DNA of 64,000 bases from Triatoma infestans (lineage: Eukaryota > Arthropoda > Insecta > Hemiptera > Reduviidae): NCBI GenBank assembly GCA_011037195.1, contig JAAEAF010006123.1:56605-120604 (forward strand), read 5' to 3'. Shown one piece after another: positions 1 through 11,799 of this stretch. Numbering within the stretch: the first letter of the stretch is position 1; each line of letters opens with the position of its first letter. Under the pieces are notes generated by a model that was given only the letters and a program-made list of their open reading frames with translations, did not search any database and was not told the DNA's origin. Made by a program: the position numbers and the translations under genes.

Positions 1-616
1 AGAGAATTAAAGTTGACTTATATAAAACGTGAACATAAAAAAAGATACATATAAAAAGAGAAAATTGATAAAATATTTTCATATAGTTTTAATGGCTTCC
101 AGTAATAAAAGAAGAATAACTAATAAGAAGCTATTCAGAAAAAAATGTACAGGCCAAACTTAAATCTTTTATTTATTACAGATCAACAAGCAAAAATAAA
201 CATTGAAAAATGAAATGTTAAAAGTTGATAACATATTTATTAAAAATGATAAATTGCAGCATGGCAGATAATCAAAAATCCATTTAAATTGAAACACATT
301 TATTATGAAAATATTTCTTCATTAATAAACAAAATAGATGCTCTATTAATTTCCACACGTTTAACAATGTATAAAATTACGAAAATTTATTGTAAATTCT
401 ATTAACATATTGTAATTGATCATATTATGTATATTTTTAAAATTGGATAATAGATGCATAAACAAAACCTAGATTTACATCGCTGGTTTGATTCCTTTAA
501 TGTGCAACGAAAAATATTGTCTATCTGATATCGTATGCAATAATAAGCAAAACTATTGACCTGGGTCAAGAAACATTTCCTTCAAAGAGAAATAAATAAA
601 ATAGAATTAATTCATT
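1..616. other. AT-rich, nothing recognised
   Basis: No ORF, repeat or motif is supported. It probably lies within the intron left of the Iroquois exon. Confidence 0.6.
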
Positions 617-835
617 TTTTTTTTTTTTTTTTTTTAAAGACGATTATTAAGGCCTGTCAATACTGAGTTCAATGGCGGCCGGAGTCTTTCCAATGCACTG
701 CCAGGCAGTTCTCTCTTGTTACAGTCAAACACTATCCATAACCGGCCAGGTGAGCTGCAAGAAGACGAGAAAGTGAATCTAAGGTCAGCATTGCTGGATT
801 GACCCCGGTAACTTCGCCTTCCAATCCACTGATTC
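617..835 (-). mobile_element. tRNA-derived SINE, degenerate
   Basis: In minus orientation this copy ends in a long A-run (T-run on the plus strand at 617..635). It keeps the family's conserved middle (AATCTAAGG...CAGCA.TGCTGGATT) and tail (GCACTGCCAGGCAG). Its tRNA-like head is badly eroded. Confidence 0.6.
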
Positions 836-1114
836 GATATGTTGATGTGTACTATTCCCTCATCACTTAGAACGATTTTTGTTTAAAATAGAAATATATT
901 AAAGTTATTTATTATACCAAACCTTAATTTATTAGTCTATCAAACAATATGATTGGCCGAGTTTTTTATCTACCACAAAGTAGACTACTTCATCACACTT
1001 TCAAAATACATTCATACTATCTTTTTTTTAATGTAACAATAAGCATTGCTACTTTGGATCAAAAATGTTTCAAAAAGTACCAAACGTCTAATTTATAGCG
1101 CAATTTTTTGAAAG

Positions 1115-1540
1115 TATTGTGCTGTATGGTGCAGAAACATGGACTCTCAATAAGAAAGTGAAAAACAGACTTCATTTCACTGAAAAAAAGGACTATTGGA
1201 GAAGATCGGCAGGACTATTTGGAAGATCTAGAGGAGACTGAATGGTGTGTAAGAGACTTGAAGGTCAGTAAGAAAGAACATTCTACAAGCCGTTGAAATG
1301 AAGTAGCTAAGGTGGTATGGACATCTTCTTAAGATGGATCAGGATAAGATCCCAAAGTCGGTATAAGATCGTAAGGCTCCGGGAAATAGGAAGAGGGAAA
1401 GACCCAGGACACGATGGTGGTGGAGGCCATGACAGGGTGCGATCTCTCAGAAGAAGACACCACGAACATTAGAGAAAAATGGAGGAAACAGCTGGTTTGA
1501 GAGGAACTACGTCATTTAGAAATAAAATAAGCATTGCGAT
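1115..1540 (+). pseudogene. Decayed LINE reverse-transcriptase C-terminal end
   Basis: Broken translation gives VLYGAETWTLNKKVK, then RWYGHLLRWI, then a basic GRGK..R.RWWW-like tract and a DTTNIREKWRKQL-like ending. This order is typical of the C-terminal part of many insect endonuclease/reverse-transcriptase LINE proteins. Several frameshifts and stops break it up. The coding strand is plus; the 5' part is missing. Confidence 0.65.
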
Positions 1541-1839
1541 CGTATATACTTTTAGAAATTGAATTATCGCCGGAAATATAAGTTTCAAATACTAAATACT
1601 TTTATAATTGTGTAAACGATTTCTCACGACATCCTCATATTGCGATTTATATAGTTATAATTGACTAATTTCATTCTAACATATAATTCTTTATATTTGT
1701 GTTACGTTTATTTATGTAAATATATATGTATGTTTATATTATTTACGTTTATTTATGTATAGCTAGATAAATAAATGGCAGAATCTAAACTTCATAGAAG
1801 AAAGCATCCCTTAAATGCAATTATTCGGGAAAAAAAACA

Positions 1840-2470
1840 ATTCAAACAAAAGTGATAGGTTTTACATGGTATGGTTAGTATAATAAGTTTAATAAAATTC
1901 GTTGGTGTCTTTGTGGAAAAAGTTGCAAGAAATTATTGTTCAGTAGTTGTACTTCATAGAATACTGGCAACACAATTCATTGTTAATTAATGTTATGTAG
2001 ATAATAGAATGATGGATATAATAACTGAAATAACCCCCACCACTCTCACAAAAAAAACCTCAAAAACCTTGCGAAAAATATTTTAAATAAAACTTATAGC
2101 TCTTTATATGCGTAGTTAATGTAAATTTAAAGAAAATGAGTTGAAGCCATTTTTAAGAAAGTCGCAAAAAAAAACAACGAAAAAAAACGAAAAATCCATT
2201 TTGTAAAATGTTAACTTTCGTGTGACCCAATTTTGATCAAAACCTTAGTGTCGAGTCCCATTCTAACACTTAATAACTAAATATCAGGTTTGAACTTTCT
2301 GTTACTTTCCAGTTTTTGTGTTATGCAGACCACACACAACTGACCAATTTTTAAAAAAAAAAACACTTTTTCTAACTTAGGGGACCTCAACAAAGAATAT
2401 ATCCGGTTAAAGCTCGATATTGAAAATTTGACATAATTCCTTCCTCCTCTTACCAGCACTAAGACAAATT
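1840..2470 (-). repeat. Rep-X copy
   Basis: This matches, in reverse, the noncoding repeat seen best at 59855..60900: the TTTTCTCAAAAATGGCTTCAACG segment, the CCGGTTAAAGCTCGATATTGA-like end (complement of the TTTTCACCGGAAATA motif) and the GGGGACCTCA tract. It has no coding potential. Confidence 0.6.
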
Positions 2471-3414
2471 AAAAATACGCCAGTGCTTATATACTCATAG
2501 TTAGCTAATAAACAATGCCATGACTGATGTAACATCGTTAAGAGGTCTAATACCTTTACGATCAATAAATAGAGTATCGTATTTCGGCCAAACAGTCAGA
2601 CTGACCCACACTAGTGGGATAGTAAGTGACAATGCAGTCATTCCACTTTCATCTGTCCGCATTTACCACAATATGTAAATGTATTTATAGTTAATTGGGT
2701 AATTGTTAAGTAACTATTTACAGATAGTGTGAGATCTGATTGTATACACTATAATTTTTAAAGTACAATTATTTATTTAAATTATGTAATGTAATGTAAT
2801 GAACAAGAAATCCCTTAGTATTTTTAGTATATATTTTTTTTTTTTTTTTAATTTGACAACATAAGAATTGTACTAAGACAAAGTCAGGCATAACTACATT
2901 TGTAAATGATAACCTGCAATTTGTATAATAATAAATTTTAATCCTACCACATTTTTTGTTTATTCATGAATATAATATAAATAAAAATGTATCAATAATA
3001 ATAATAATAATACCTAATTTATAAATTAAATAAAGAAATATAGTTTACAAACGTACATAAGTATTGCGGCTTGGATATTCCGTCATCCGGATTTATTCAT
3101 GAAGTACTTATTTCAATAAAAATTATTGCAATAGACATTAAAGTATTGCGATATTGTCATATACCTCCTTTGATTGAATGAGAAACGTAAATTGATTTAT
3201 TGCCATGAATCGCATCTGTCTGGCCATTTTAATTAAATTTCTAATGTTGTTCTTTTCAAATAAATATTATGAATATTGAAGATAATTATTTGGTGCCGTT
3301 TTTTTAAGAAAATTGTAAAAAAAAATGAAGAAAAAAAAACAATAAATTAGCGGCACAATAAATGGATTTTGATCTAAACTTTCATATCCGGATCCGCCGC
3401 TAATATCTAAATTG
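2471..3414. other. AT-rich, mostly unrecognised
   Basis: Contains T- and A-runs, an AAT-run near 2996 and a short Rep-X-like piece near 3290..3390 (TTTTTTTAAGAAAATTGTAA). No gene. Confidence 0.5.
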
Positions 3415-3416
3415 TA

Positions 3417-4169
3417 CGAGGTGTGTAAATTAAGTAATGAGACTGATTTTTTATCTTTTTTTTATTCAAATAAAATTACAATTCAACATTGTCCCCTTCA
3501 AAGTAACTACCTTGGGAAGCCACACAACGCTGAAGACGATTCTTCCATTCCTCATAGCAGTGCTGGAACTCGGATACTGGAATAGACTTCAATTGGTCGG
3601 TTACGGCTGTTTGAATATTCTCCAATGTTCCAAAATGACGTCCCTTGAGGTGATTTTTCAATTTGGGGAACAAAAAAAAGTCACATGGACTCAAGTCGGG
3701 TGAATAAGGAGGCTGAGGAGCCACAGGAATGTTATTACTGGCCAAATACTCATTAATGTGAAAGATTTTTCGGAACCATTTTTGCACAAATTTTTCTCAT
3801 CCCCAATTCATTAGTCAAAATTTGATGAACGGTTGTATGAGTCAATTCAACTATTCGCCGAACATTCGGACTGTCAAACGACGATCTGAACGAACGAGAT
3901 CGCGGATTCTGCCAACATTTTCGTCGGTTCTTGAAGATGAAGGCCTTTCGCTGCGAGGCTCGTCTTCAAGTGATTCCCATCCTTCTCACATTGAAAAAAC
4001 CTTGCTCACAAAAAAAGTCACTACGGACAGTGCAACAACTCTAACATTTTCAAATTTGCACTGGACGTATATCAGATGTTTACTTGCTCTACCACGCATG
4101 CGCCGCGTCTCCTGTGTTGCCAGATCGAACACTAGAAAATCAGTCTCATTACTTAATTTACACACCTCG
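3417..4169 (-). mobile_element. Internally deleted mariner with perfect terminal inverted repeats
   Basis: The element is flanked by TA at 3415..3416 and 4170..4171. Its outer 34 bp at each end are exact inverted copies beginning CGAGGTGTGTAAATTAAG. On the minus strand, broken frames give the second helix-turn-helix region of the transposase (SLEDEPRSERPSSSRTDENV, then DLVRSDRRLTVRM and LTHTTVHQILTNELGMRKIC). This jumps directly to the C-terminal piece (EYLASNNIPVAPQPPYSPDL and SPCDFFLFPKLKNHLKG, with the third catalytic Asp). The catalytic middle and the first N-terminal part are missing, giving 753 bp instead of about 1.3 kb. It is non-autonomous but has ends fit for mobilisation. Confidence 0.92.
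3476..3787 (-). pseudogene. mariner transposase, C-terminal fragment
   Basis: A 103-residue open frame within the deleted mariner. It includes NNIPVAPQPPYSPDLSPCDF, which carries the last Asp of the DD34D triad, followed by the LFPKLKNHLKGRHF tract and the normal C-terminal tail. The earlier two catalytic Asp residues are deleted, so it cannot catalyse transposition. Confidence 0.9.
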
Positions 4170-4774
4170 TATATCAAGGTTGAGATCCTGCAATTTTGTA
4201 TTTATTTTTGAAATATTTCGTAATAACAAACATACATACAGACCAATCGCTAAATCGTTTTTCCCTCGTTTACGAACCTACAATTTTGTAGAACAATGTT
4301 GTCACAAAAATTTGAGACGACCACAATATTTCCTCCGAAACAAGTAAAGTAAAGTAAATATACTTGTGTTTATCATTTGCAATCTTATATTTTTTTTTAT
4401 CGATTGAGTATTGTGGGATTAATAGATTTAAAATAAATATAGTCTCGAGTATCTTATATTTGTAAACAGTTTGAAATAAATGAAATAAAACAACAAGTTT
4501 GGACATTTTGTTACTTTTTCAATAAACACAACACTTTTTTTAATTGTCAACACATGACTTAAAAAAAAAAACACCCATTGAACCTTCCTCCATCATTTTA
4601 TAAACTAACCTTTAACCTGCTCTACCATTAGCGGTGACATCTAGCGGGCCCTTGATATACCAAATCCCACAGTATTATGCTATAAAATTTCACATAATAG
4701 AATGTGGGCAAACGTTTGTTGAAAAAAGTGAAAATTATCCATTTTTTTAATTTCATAAGAGTGTTTTACAATGC

Positions 4775-5000
4775 CACGCGCAATCTAGTGGATAGAGCAC
4801 TCATCTTTAGTGCGAGAAGGCTGGTTTCGATTATCATGAAAGTTCAAGCAGCAAGTGCTACCCAATCGTGGAAAAAATGAGGAGCTAAGTTAGCAGCAAA
4901 TCTGGCAGGAATATTCAGAACTATCGGAGAAGACATGCTAACCATAAGCCCCGATAAAGCGCTTCTGGGGACATCATGGGTTTTTGCGCCGAAGGTTTAG
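4775..5000 (+). mobile_element. Possible second SINE type or tRNA-like relic
   Basis: The stretch starts with a tRNA-like A box (CTAGTGGATAGAGC) and a B-box-like GGTTTCGATTA 40 nt later, unlike the tRNA-Ala SINE that follows at 5022. The rest, to about 5000, resembles no other repeat here. It could be a chance tRNA-like sequence. Confidence 0.35.
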
Positions 5001-5021
5001 CATTTTATTTTTTACTTTTCC

Positions 5022-5215
5022 TAGGGATTAGCTCAGTGGTAATTCTGTGGACCTCAGTGGAGATCCCGGATTCGAGTCCTTAGATTTTCTCTTCCTAGAA
5101 GCCTCTAAATCCTAGGAAAGGGTAGAGTTGTCTGTACCAAAAAAACACTACCTGAGGGCTAGAAGACACAATAGATCTTTCAATTTGCAATGTACTAACC
5201 CTCCAAAAAAAATCT
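5022..5215 (+). mobile_element. tRNA-derived SINE
   Basis: A box TTAGCTCAGTGG and B box GGATTCGAGTCC are present, followed by the family's TTAGATTTTCTCTTCCTAG, the CCTAGGAAAGGGTAGAGTTGTC region and the CACAATAGATCTTTCA segment. A short internal deletion separates it from the best copy at 32192. Confidence 0.8.
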
Positions 5216-5264
5216 TCTACTCTAAGGAAGTATTCTGATTGTAACAATTTTTCTAAATTGAATT

Positions 5265-5460
5265 TCATCAGAAATACATAGTTTTAGATCCCCTACGTGT
5301 ATCTAATATCTCAAAAACCAAAAGTTGCAAGAAGCTCAAGTTTGATATACCTACCAAATTTAATTACTTAAGTCGTATTTGACACAATTTCGATCAAATT
5401 CCACCAATAACGTAAAGTATTTTTCAGTTTTTCACGATGAGATTATGTTCAGTCAAACTA
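5265..5460 (+). repeat. Rep-X fragment
   Basis: The phrase ATCTCAAAAACCAAAAGTTG, followed by AAGCTCAAGTTTGATATACC, matches the plus-orientation Rep-X copies at 29250 and 63005. It lies in inverted orientation to the larger copy that starts about 270 bp downstream. Confidence 0.5.
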
Positions 5461-5729
5461 AATTTTATCTCAATGATTTTACCCAGTGTTTATTATCAAA
5501 ACTAATGCTGAACAACTAAAGCATTGATATACTATGAACTACTGAAACCGATATGGACTTCAGTAATATGGAATCAGGTGAGCATTTTTACTTAGTAGGT
5601 ATATATCCTCTCTAATCCTTACAGTCTCAAAATTCTACACCTTTTAACCATCGCTTCATGTCTCTAACAAAACCATTCTTAATGACTTCAACATATCATT
5701 CATCAACGACTTAATAACATAAACAAAAA

Positions 5730-6840
5730 ATCTGGTGTGAAACACTTAAATAACTTTCTCTCACTCCAGTTTTCAAAATTGTAATTGACAAACTTTATAG
5801 TTAATATACAAAATTTAATGAAATTCGTCAGTGTTTTTATGGAGAAAAATCAAGAAAACAAACTTTAGTAAAAGCACACTTTCGGTTTACTAATGTTCTT
5901 GAAAGTCGGAATTTCAACAATATATTTAATTCTAATCAATACTATTTAGATGATAGAATTGTGTAATAAACTGAAATTAGTACTTTAGAGGAAAACGTAA
6001 CCCCACCTCTCCCCCAAAAGTACCCTCAAATCAATTTTCCCGAAGAAATGTTTCAAAGAAATTGTAGCTGTTTGTATGTCTAGTTGATATATCAAGTTTA
6101 AAGAAAATCGTTTAAGCCATTTTTGAGAAAATCGCAAAAAAGTAAAAAAAAAAAATAAATAAATAAAATAAAGTAGTACTTCCAGTTGAGGAATGTTGGC
6201 AGATAACCTACTGTCGGATCCAATGGTGATACCTAAACGGAATATCAAGTTTTGAACTTTCTACGATTTTTCGTATGCTTGTTCACATTCGTATTGTAAT
6301 ATTTTTCTTTCTAAACTAGCTACTGCAACTAGTTTTAAGTGGGTTCGTGTAGATAAAATACTCTAAACTTCAATAAAGAAAACACCAATTTATTGCTATA
6401 CACAATAAATTACTAAATACAACGCTTAATAATAATTATTTCACACTTTAAACCACAAAAGTTCACTTTGTTCACTTTTGTACACTTTTCACAAACTTGT
6501 AACTTCGTTTGTAACTGAAAAACTCTCTCAACTCTCTGTGGTCCCTCTATTTATACCAGTAGAGAACATTCCAGACTTCTCTCGACTATTCCAGTCAAAA
6601 CTGGAGCGCCGCCAGCGCTTCCTGCGGCTACTAAGAGAACCTTAGGTACCTGTCTTCTCTCCTAGATGGCACTACTAGTTGCGTAACAGTATTATGCACA
6701 CATACAGACCATTTCCAAAAACAACACTTTTTTGGCCTAAGGGGCTTCAAAACGTGATATTTTCGGTGAAAACTCAATATCGAAATTTTGACACGATTAC
6801 AATACTTCCACTTACTAGGAGGAGTAAGAGAAAGTAAAAA
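5730..6840 (-). repeat. Rep-X copy interrupted by a solo LTR
   Basis: Long minus-orientation copy of the noncoding repeat. It contains the GGTGTGAAACACTT end motif, the CCCCACCTCTCCCCC tract, the TTTTTGAGAAAATCGCAAAA segment and the CGAAATTTTGACACGATTAC end. The 6295..6688 LTR splits it, and the repeat resumes exactly on the other side. Confidence 0.7.
6295..6688 (+). mobile_element. Solo LTR with 4-bp target duplication
   Basis: The 394-bp insert begins TGTAATATTT and ends TTGCGTAACA (TG...CA ends with short inverted similarity). It is bracketed by GTAT at 6291..6294 and 6689..6692. Inside are AATAAAG near 6376 and a TATTTATACCAG promoter-like motif near 6550, as expected for an LTR. It sits within a Rep-X copy, which proves it is an insertion. 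No internal region or partner LTR was seen, so it is a solo LTR. The strand is uncertain; the TATA motif favours plus. Confidence 0.7.
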
Positions 6841-8149
6841 TCGTTATAAAAAAAATTAATTCGCTCTTCATTATGGTGTATGTTCATCTCAATCAACGAT
6901 TAATTCATCAGCTTTCATTATTGACATATCCTACACCACCCTGCTCGATGTCTTGAAACAACGCTCAGGTTTTTGAGGCGAATGGAGGTTAATAATGTTT
7001 AGGTGAGTCACCAATGGCTGAAAACTCCATTGACACCACTTTTATAATCCGCATTGTAAATTTTCATATAAATAAAAAATATAGTTTCTTCATTATTGAC
7101 AACAATCACACATAACATTGATTATGTTTAAGAGAGAAATGTAATGAAGAAGAGTTGTATTATGCAGTGGCTATTAAGAATAGCGAACAGTAAGTTACTG
7201 AATACTTATAAGTGCTAATTTCTTAGTTTGTGTATGTCACTCATGTTAGTGTGTATACGTTTTTAGCTTGATATATGTTAAGGTAGCTACTAAGTTAACA
7301 CTTTGTTATTGGCTTACGTCTTTCTATTCCTCCATACTACTTATACAAAACCACCAACTTAATAAATCAACAGACTAAATACCTTGGATTAGATAGCAGT
7401 CCGACCTCTACAATACAAAATATCTCTTTCCACAAACACACACACACGCGCACACATCAAACTTACACTCACACACAAACCAAACTTACACTCACTCTTC
7501 CTCAGGTCAAACTTAAACTTTTTATATTTAATCTTACATTAAATATATCTTCTTCTTTTTTCTAAAAAAAAAAAAAAAAGCAAGGCTCTTTGACTTTACT
7601 TTAAGCTAGCTAAATATATCAGTCTGTGAGGGTTCTTACAATCATAAGTCTTTTTTAAACAGGACTTACTAAGATAAGATATTTTTGCAATGATATGTTT
7701 TTATTTCATAATTTATATAAAAATGAAATTAAGATATTTATTTTTTTTTTTTTTGATTATTAATAGAGTCTTCACCCCTTTAATGCGTTGTTTTAAACAT
7801 AGATGAATATTTTAGAAAAATATTTTCTTGCAACTGTTGAACATTAATTCTACTAAAAAATCAGTGATTACAGTGAAGTAGTAATTTTAATATTTAGAGA
7901 TTAAAAGTATACACAGTGTTGCCATATTTTAATTAAATAAACACCTTTTAAGTTTGGGATGAAATTGCTAAAATACATTTTTTTTACTTTATTAATATTA
8001 AAGTAAAAAAAAAAAAATTATGAAATTGAATATTAGTTTAAACATTTTAAATTTATTATTAGAACAATATTTACAACCTTCCCGAAAGTAACCTACCCCT
8101 TTTCAATGGAGAACATTTTCAAGCGCCATCATATACTTCTTACCAGTTT
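6841..8149. other. AT-rich, CA-rich tract, nothing recognised
   Basis: A CACA tract lies at 7435..7450, with T-runs near 7740 and A-runs near 7564. No coding or repeat family match was seen. Confidence 0.5.
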
Positions 8150-8345
8150 TACGTATATCATTTTTAATTTTCTCTTCGTTGCTGTTAAGATGAAGTATTA
8201 TAATCGTGTCAAATTTTTGAAATCGAGTTTTCACCGGAAATACACGATTTGAGGTCCCCCTGAGTCCTCAGGAAAGTGGTTTTTAAAAACTTGATATTTC
8301 GTTAAAGTTCTACCTGGCAATAAGTAAGATAAGTTCAATGCCACC
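8150..8345 (+). repeat. Rep-X fragment
   Basis: Contains AATCGTGTCAAATTTTTGAA, GAGTTTTCACCGGAAATACA and GAGGTCCCCCTGAGTCC, the conserved left end of Rep-X as at 59880..59960. Confidence 0.6.
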
Positions 8346-8449
8346 AAGTTCTTCAATTTGTTTCTTTAGTATGTCGGTAGATGTGTGGTCGCGTGAATTT
8401 GTGGAAAACAAGACTTATTTGTGATTGACCAAAGATAGTTAACGCTGGG

Positions 8450-9085
8450 TCATTTTTTTGGGTATAATCTATCTAGTTGTTGGCAGTAAAGATCAGAATT
8501 CATGGAAAGTCCATTAGAAACGAATTGGTGATAAATTACTTTTTGATAGTTCCAGAGAACGCACAACATGGACTTATTCTCAATTTATCCTCTAGCACCA
8601 ACCGGAAATGTTATTTGACAGCAATCCAACCATTTACAATCTGGCTCAGGATTTCGCCAGTAAATTCACTTCTCATCACATGACACTATTCTTTTGTAGA
8701 AAGGCATGCCAGATGGATGGACATTCTATAGTGGTGTAAGTTTATGCCGCATTTTCCTACATCTCCTTTTTGACTTACCCATAGAGATGGCAGCTAATTG
8801 TGCCTTTAGACACTGCCAGTTCTGCAGAAGTACACTAGTACTTGGATTAGATTTGATCTGACAGCTTCCCGTAAAGCCTCATCAACGTCACATGATGGTC
8901 TCTCTCTAAACCTGTCTTTATGTGGACGGCATTACCATTATTATTAAATTTTTATGCTAGGCAGTACGCTGATCAAGGACATCTTCTCCCATTGGATTTT
9001 ACAAAAAGCATGCGAAGCATCATCAGCGGCATACTGTTTTACCCAATAGTTACGTAAAATTACTAATATATCGTAAGACATTGTC
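8450..9085 (-). pseudogene. Decayed mariner transposase relic
   Basis: Minus-strand frames with many stops read EALREAVRSNLIQVLVYFCR, then a GKCGINLHHYRMSIHLACL-like stretch, FTGEILSQIVNGWIAV, and NSDLYCQQLDRL. These resemble in order a mariner helix-turn-helix, the linker ending in W-P-H-x-L, the first catalytic region and the ...SDLYCQQLDRL motif. No inverted repeats were found and the C-terminal third is missing. It is clearly older than the 3.4 kb and 37 kb copies. Confidence 0.55.
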
Positions 9086-9629
9086 ATGGCTTTTTAAAGA
9101 AGTTCACAATTGAAGAAACACTATATATATTAAAGATTAATATAATATCGTGTTTGATACATCAGATGTACGTAGAGAAAGTCCATAGAACTTCTTTAGT
9201 TAGAAAAGCGACCATTTTGATACACCAAACATTATTTAACCGGAATGCTAAATAATTTAGTTTAACGAACCAATAAAAATCCAAACGTCAAAAAAAACTA
9301 ACATTTACACTATTATTTATTGTAGATAAAATTAGTTCAGATGTCCTTATTATTGAAACAAAAAAAAATTAGACAAAATTAACAGGAAAGTAATAGATTT
9401 GTTAATAAATTGTATCTAATTGATAGATGAACAGGAAACTGAAGATAAATAATGATGAGGAAATCCTGAGAGATATTTATCAATTTATTGTAAAACTGTA
9501 GGTACAATGTGATCACAGTTATTAAAATAAAATTGTATTTTTAAAAAATTATTTTTACTTACTAAAGATTGAATATAATCACAATATTGCCATTATTCAA
9601 TAAATCATATTAATATCTGGTATTTTATC

Positions 9630-9880
9630 CGTTGTCAAATTCACCAAGTTCGTGTAGACAGTTCACTTCAAGTAATATTTCTGAACAGAAACATTGAAAC
9701 ATGAACAGGAACATTACGTTGAAGTGAACTCTCTACACGAACTTGGTGAATTTACTCTGACGATGGATGAAAATCCTAAACCGGTCAGGAATAAAAGAAA
9801 TATGCATGCTACGCCGGATAAAATATTAGATGTTATCCAGCATTGCGGACCCATCCTCAGATTCAATCATATTAATATTT
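9630..9880. repeat. Family A foldback: head-to-head inverted repeat with a hammerhead-like motif
   Basis: The left arm (about 9636..9675, CAAATTCACCAAGTTCGTGT) is the complement of part of the right arm (GAACATTACGTTGAAGTGAA, then CTCTACACGAACTTGGTGAA). They are separated by about 40 bp. The right arm continues through a hammerhead-like core at 9751..9795 to the family's outer end (TATGCATGCTACGCCGGATA, then GTTATCCAGCATTGCGGACC). The left arm is truncated before its own core. Confidence 0.7.
9751..9795 (+). ncRNA. Hammerhead-ribozyme-like motif, family A
   Basis: Core CTGACGA at 9757..9763, stem II GGAT/ATCC closed by GAAA, then TAAA (expected GAAA) and a self-complementary ACCGGT ending in GTC. 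Flanks TTTACT and AGGAATAAA can form stem I (CT/AG plus TTTA/TAAA around a GAA bulge). The G12-to-T change probably kills activity in this copy. Confidence 0.5.
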
Positions 9881-10199
9881 GAATATAATTATTTATAAGT
9901 AAAATATTTTAATATTATTAAAATAAACTATAAACACCTTTTAAATTGAATAATTATTTTGCAATTTTAAAATCAATATAATAGAAAATTAAATATCAGA
10001 AAACATTTTTTTATAACCTTGTTTAATTAATAATTCTAACCTAACTTTCTGGAATCACAATCGGAATTTAATTTTTTTTCCTTTTCATTAGAGATTCTAC
10101 CATCTCTACTACACCTACATCTCGTAAACAGTTTACATCCTTTTTAGTTATAGTTACTGTTGTAAGGAGAAGTATTGCGAACGTATCTAACTTAAGAAA

Positions 10200-10400
10200 T
10201 TGAATTATCATCGACCGGTTTTGGTCGTTCGCCCATTATCGGGATGTTTTTGTCAAACCAGTGTGATAACATAGACTTAAACTCCGCGTACCAACTAAAT
10301 CTGTTCTGTGCATGTCTATGTTATTACATCGTATTGACACAAACATTCTGATGGTGGGCAAACGCCCAAAAACCAGTCGATAATCATAAAAAGAAGCAAG
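10200..10400. repeat. Family B foldback: inverted pair of hammerhead-like copies
   Basis: The left arm, read on minus, carries CATC, CCGATAA, TGGGCGAACG, ACCGGTC and GATG. The right arm, read on plus, carries CATT, CTGATGG, TGGGCAAACGCCC, CCAGTC and GATA, then AAAAAGAAGCAAGCTATCAC. The arms also share GTGTGATAACATAGAC-type sequence near the centre. Both cores have substitutions. Confidence 0.65.
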
Positions 10401-10467
10401 CTATCACGGGAAATATCTCTTAACTATGATTTTATCCGTCATAGCATGCATCATTTTTTTTTTTTTG

Positions 10468-10505
10468 TTCTGACCGGATTCGGATTCCTATCCATCGTCA
10501 GAGAA
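10468..10505 (-). ncRNA. Hammerhead-ribozyme-like motif, family A (single arm)
   Basis: Minus-strand CTGACGA, stem II GGAT/ATCC with an AGGA-type loop, GAAT in place of GAAA, and CCGGTC. An A-run follows on the minus strand, as in the 36.0 kb copy, and the outer-end GCATGC motif lies near 10447. Confidence 0.45.
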
Positions 10506-10789
10506 AGGTTATCAAAGTGTAGAGAGATGACTTCAACTTACATATTTATATTAAAGTTCGTGTGGTATCAAACACCATGGTGTGGGTTACGTACAAATTG
10601 TTAATAATCTATTTATAACAGTCACTTAGACCATAAAAATTGCAGTCAAATACTAGGAAAAAAAGTATATACTCACAAGAGAATAAAACAAAAAATTATC
10701 ACAAGATTATACATAAATACAAATAAATAAACTGCACACAAACACTAGGAGATGCAAAGATTTTTAATATAACTTTTTTATTAATATAA

Positions 10790-11400
10790 ATTAAACCCTT
10801 TTCAGAGGGAGGAATTACGTTATTCCAGCTTCTGCAGCAACGAGCGATTAGATCTCTGTTGGCTGAATGTTTAGATGCTGAGATTGGTAGTACAAATAAT
10901 GTCGGAGTCCATCTCAGTCTAACAGGAGGCACATAAAAAGGAAGGCTTGCTAATAATTCGGGGCAATTCTGTATCTCCATTAAACAGTTCGAATACAAAT
11001 AGAAGGTCTTTCCGGCATGGTCTCTTTTCCAATGATTCTAATAAGATTTCTTTTGAGAGCCTTTCCTTTCTCCTCAGGAAGTAGGCAAACTTATTTTGTT
11101 GAAGCTTTCCGATTCTCTTGATGCCCTCAGCAGTATATGGAGACCATAAAATAAACGCATATTCGAGCTTCGAACGTAGAACGTTGTACAAAACCAATAG
11201 AGCCTTTACATCAACAATTTCCCTGCAATGCCTCCAGAGAAAGCCTTGAAATTCGGATGCTTCCCTGCATACATAATCTATGTGGGAACTCAAAGTCACA
11301 TCTGAGCCCAGTAGGACACCAAAATCTTTTACGATTTCAATTCACTTGACCTTTACCTCACCCAGATAGTAACTGGCTCTGGCATGCTTTGCCTTCCTGG
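10790..11400 (-). pseudogene. LINE reverse transcriptase C-terminal fragment
   Basis: Minus-strand frames read DFGVLLGSDVTLSSHIDYV, FQGFLWRHCREIVDVKALLV, LYNVLRSKLEYAFILWSPYT, IKRIGKLQQNKFAYFLRR, and, after a frameshift near 10.95 kb, LPISASKHSANRDLIARCCR and SWNNVIPPSEKGL. This is the thumb/post-RT region shared by Jockey/CR1-group LINEs. The catalytic YADD part and the 5' end are absent. At least one frameshift and an in-frame stop are present. Confidence 0.8.
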
Positions 11401-11479
11401 AGAACATATATATATATATATTTTCCGGCAAAATATTTAAATAAGATTGTAATTTTTTTTATGTACAGTTGTTGATATT

Positions 11480-11790
11480 CAGAATTTTTAAAAAAACAAA
11501 AACATTTTAACCGGTTTTGAAAAAAATCGCATAAAGAAAAAATCCATTTTTTAGTAAAATGTTATTACCGGTTGACCGTTTTTTGAGTAGAACCATATTT
11601 TCTGAACCCTTGGTAGAACTCAAAACAAAGTATCAAATTTGAACTTTGTGTGATTTTTTTGTTTTGTTTTTCAGTTATGCTGACTGAACACATACATACA
11701 CACACACACCAATTTCTAAAAACCACATCCCCCACTCAGGGGGGTCCTAAAAACATGTATTTCCGGTTAAAACTATCTAGAAAATTTTAA
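11480..11790 (-). repeat. Rep-X copy
   Basis: Minus-orientation copy with the AAAATCGCATAAAGAAAAA region, a short CA-run at the family's GT-rich position and GGGGTCCTAAAAACATGTAT with TTCCGGTTAAAACT at its end. Confidence 0.6.
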
Positions 11791-11799
11791 GAGAAAACT

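Noticed and set aside
4084..4347. Plus-strand frames over the mariner element
   Set aside because: They lie antisense to the transposase and continue into AT-rich flank. Shadows of the element.
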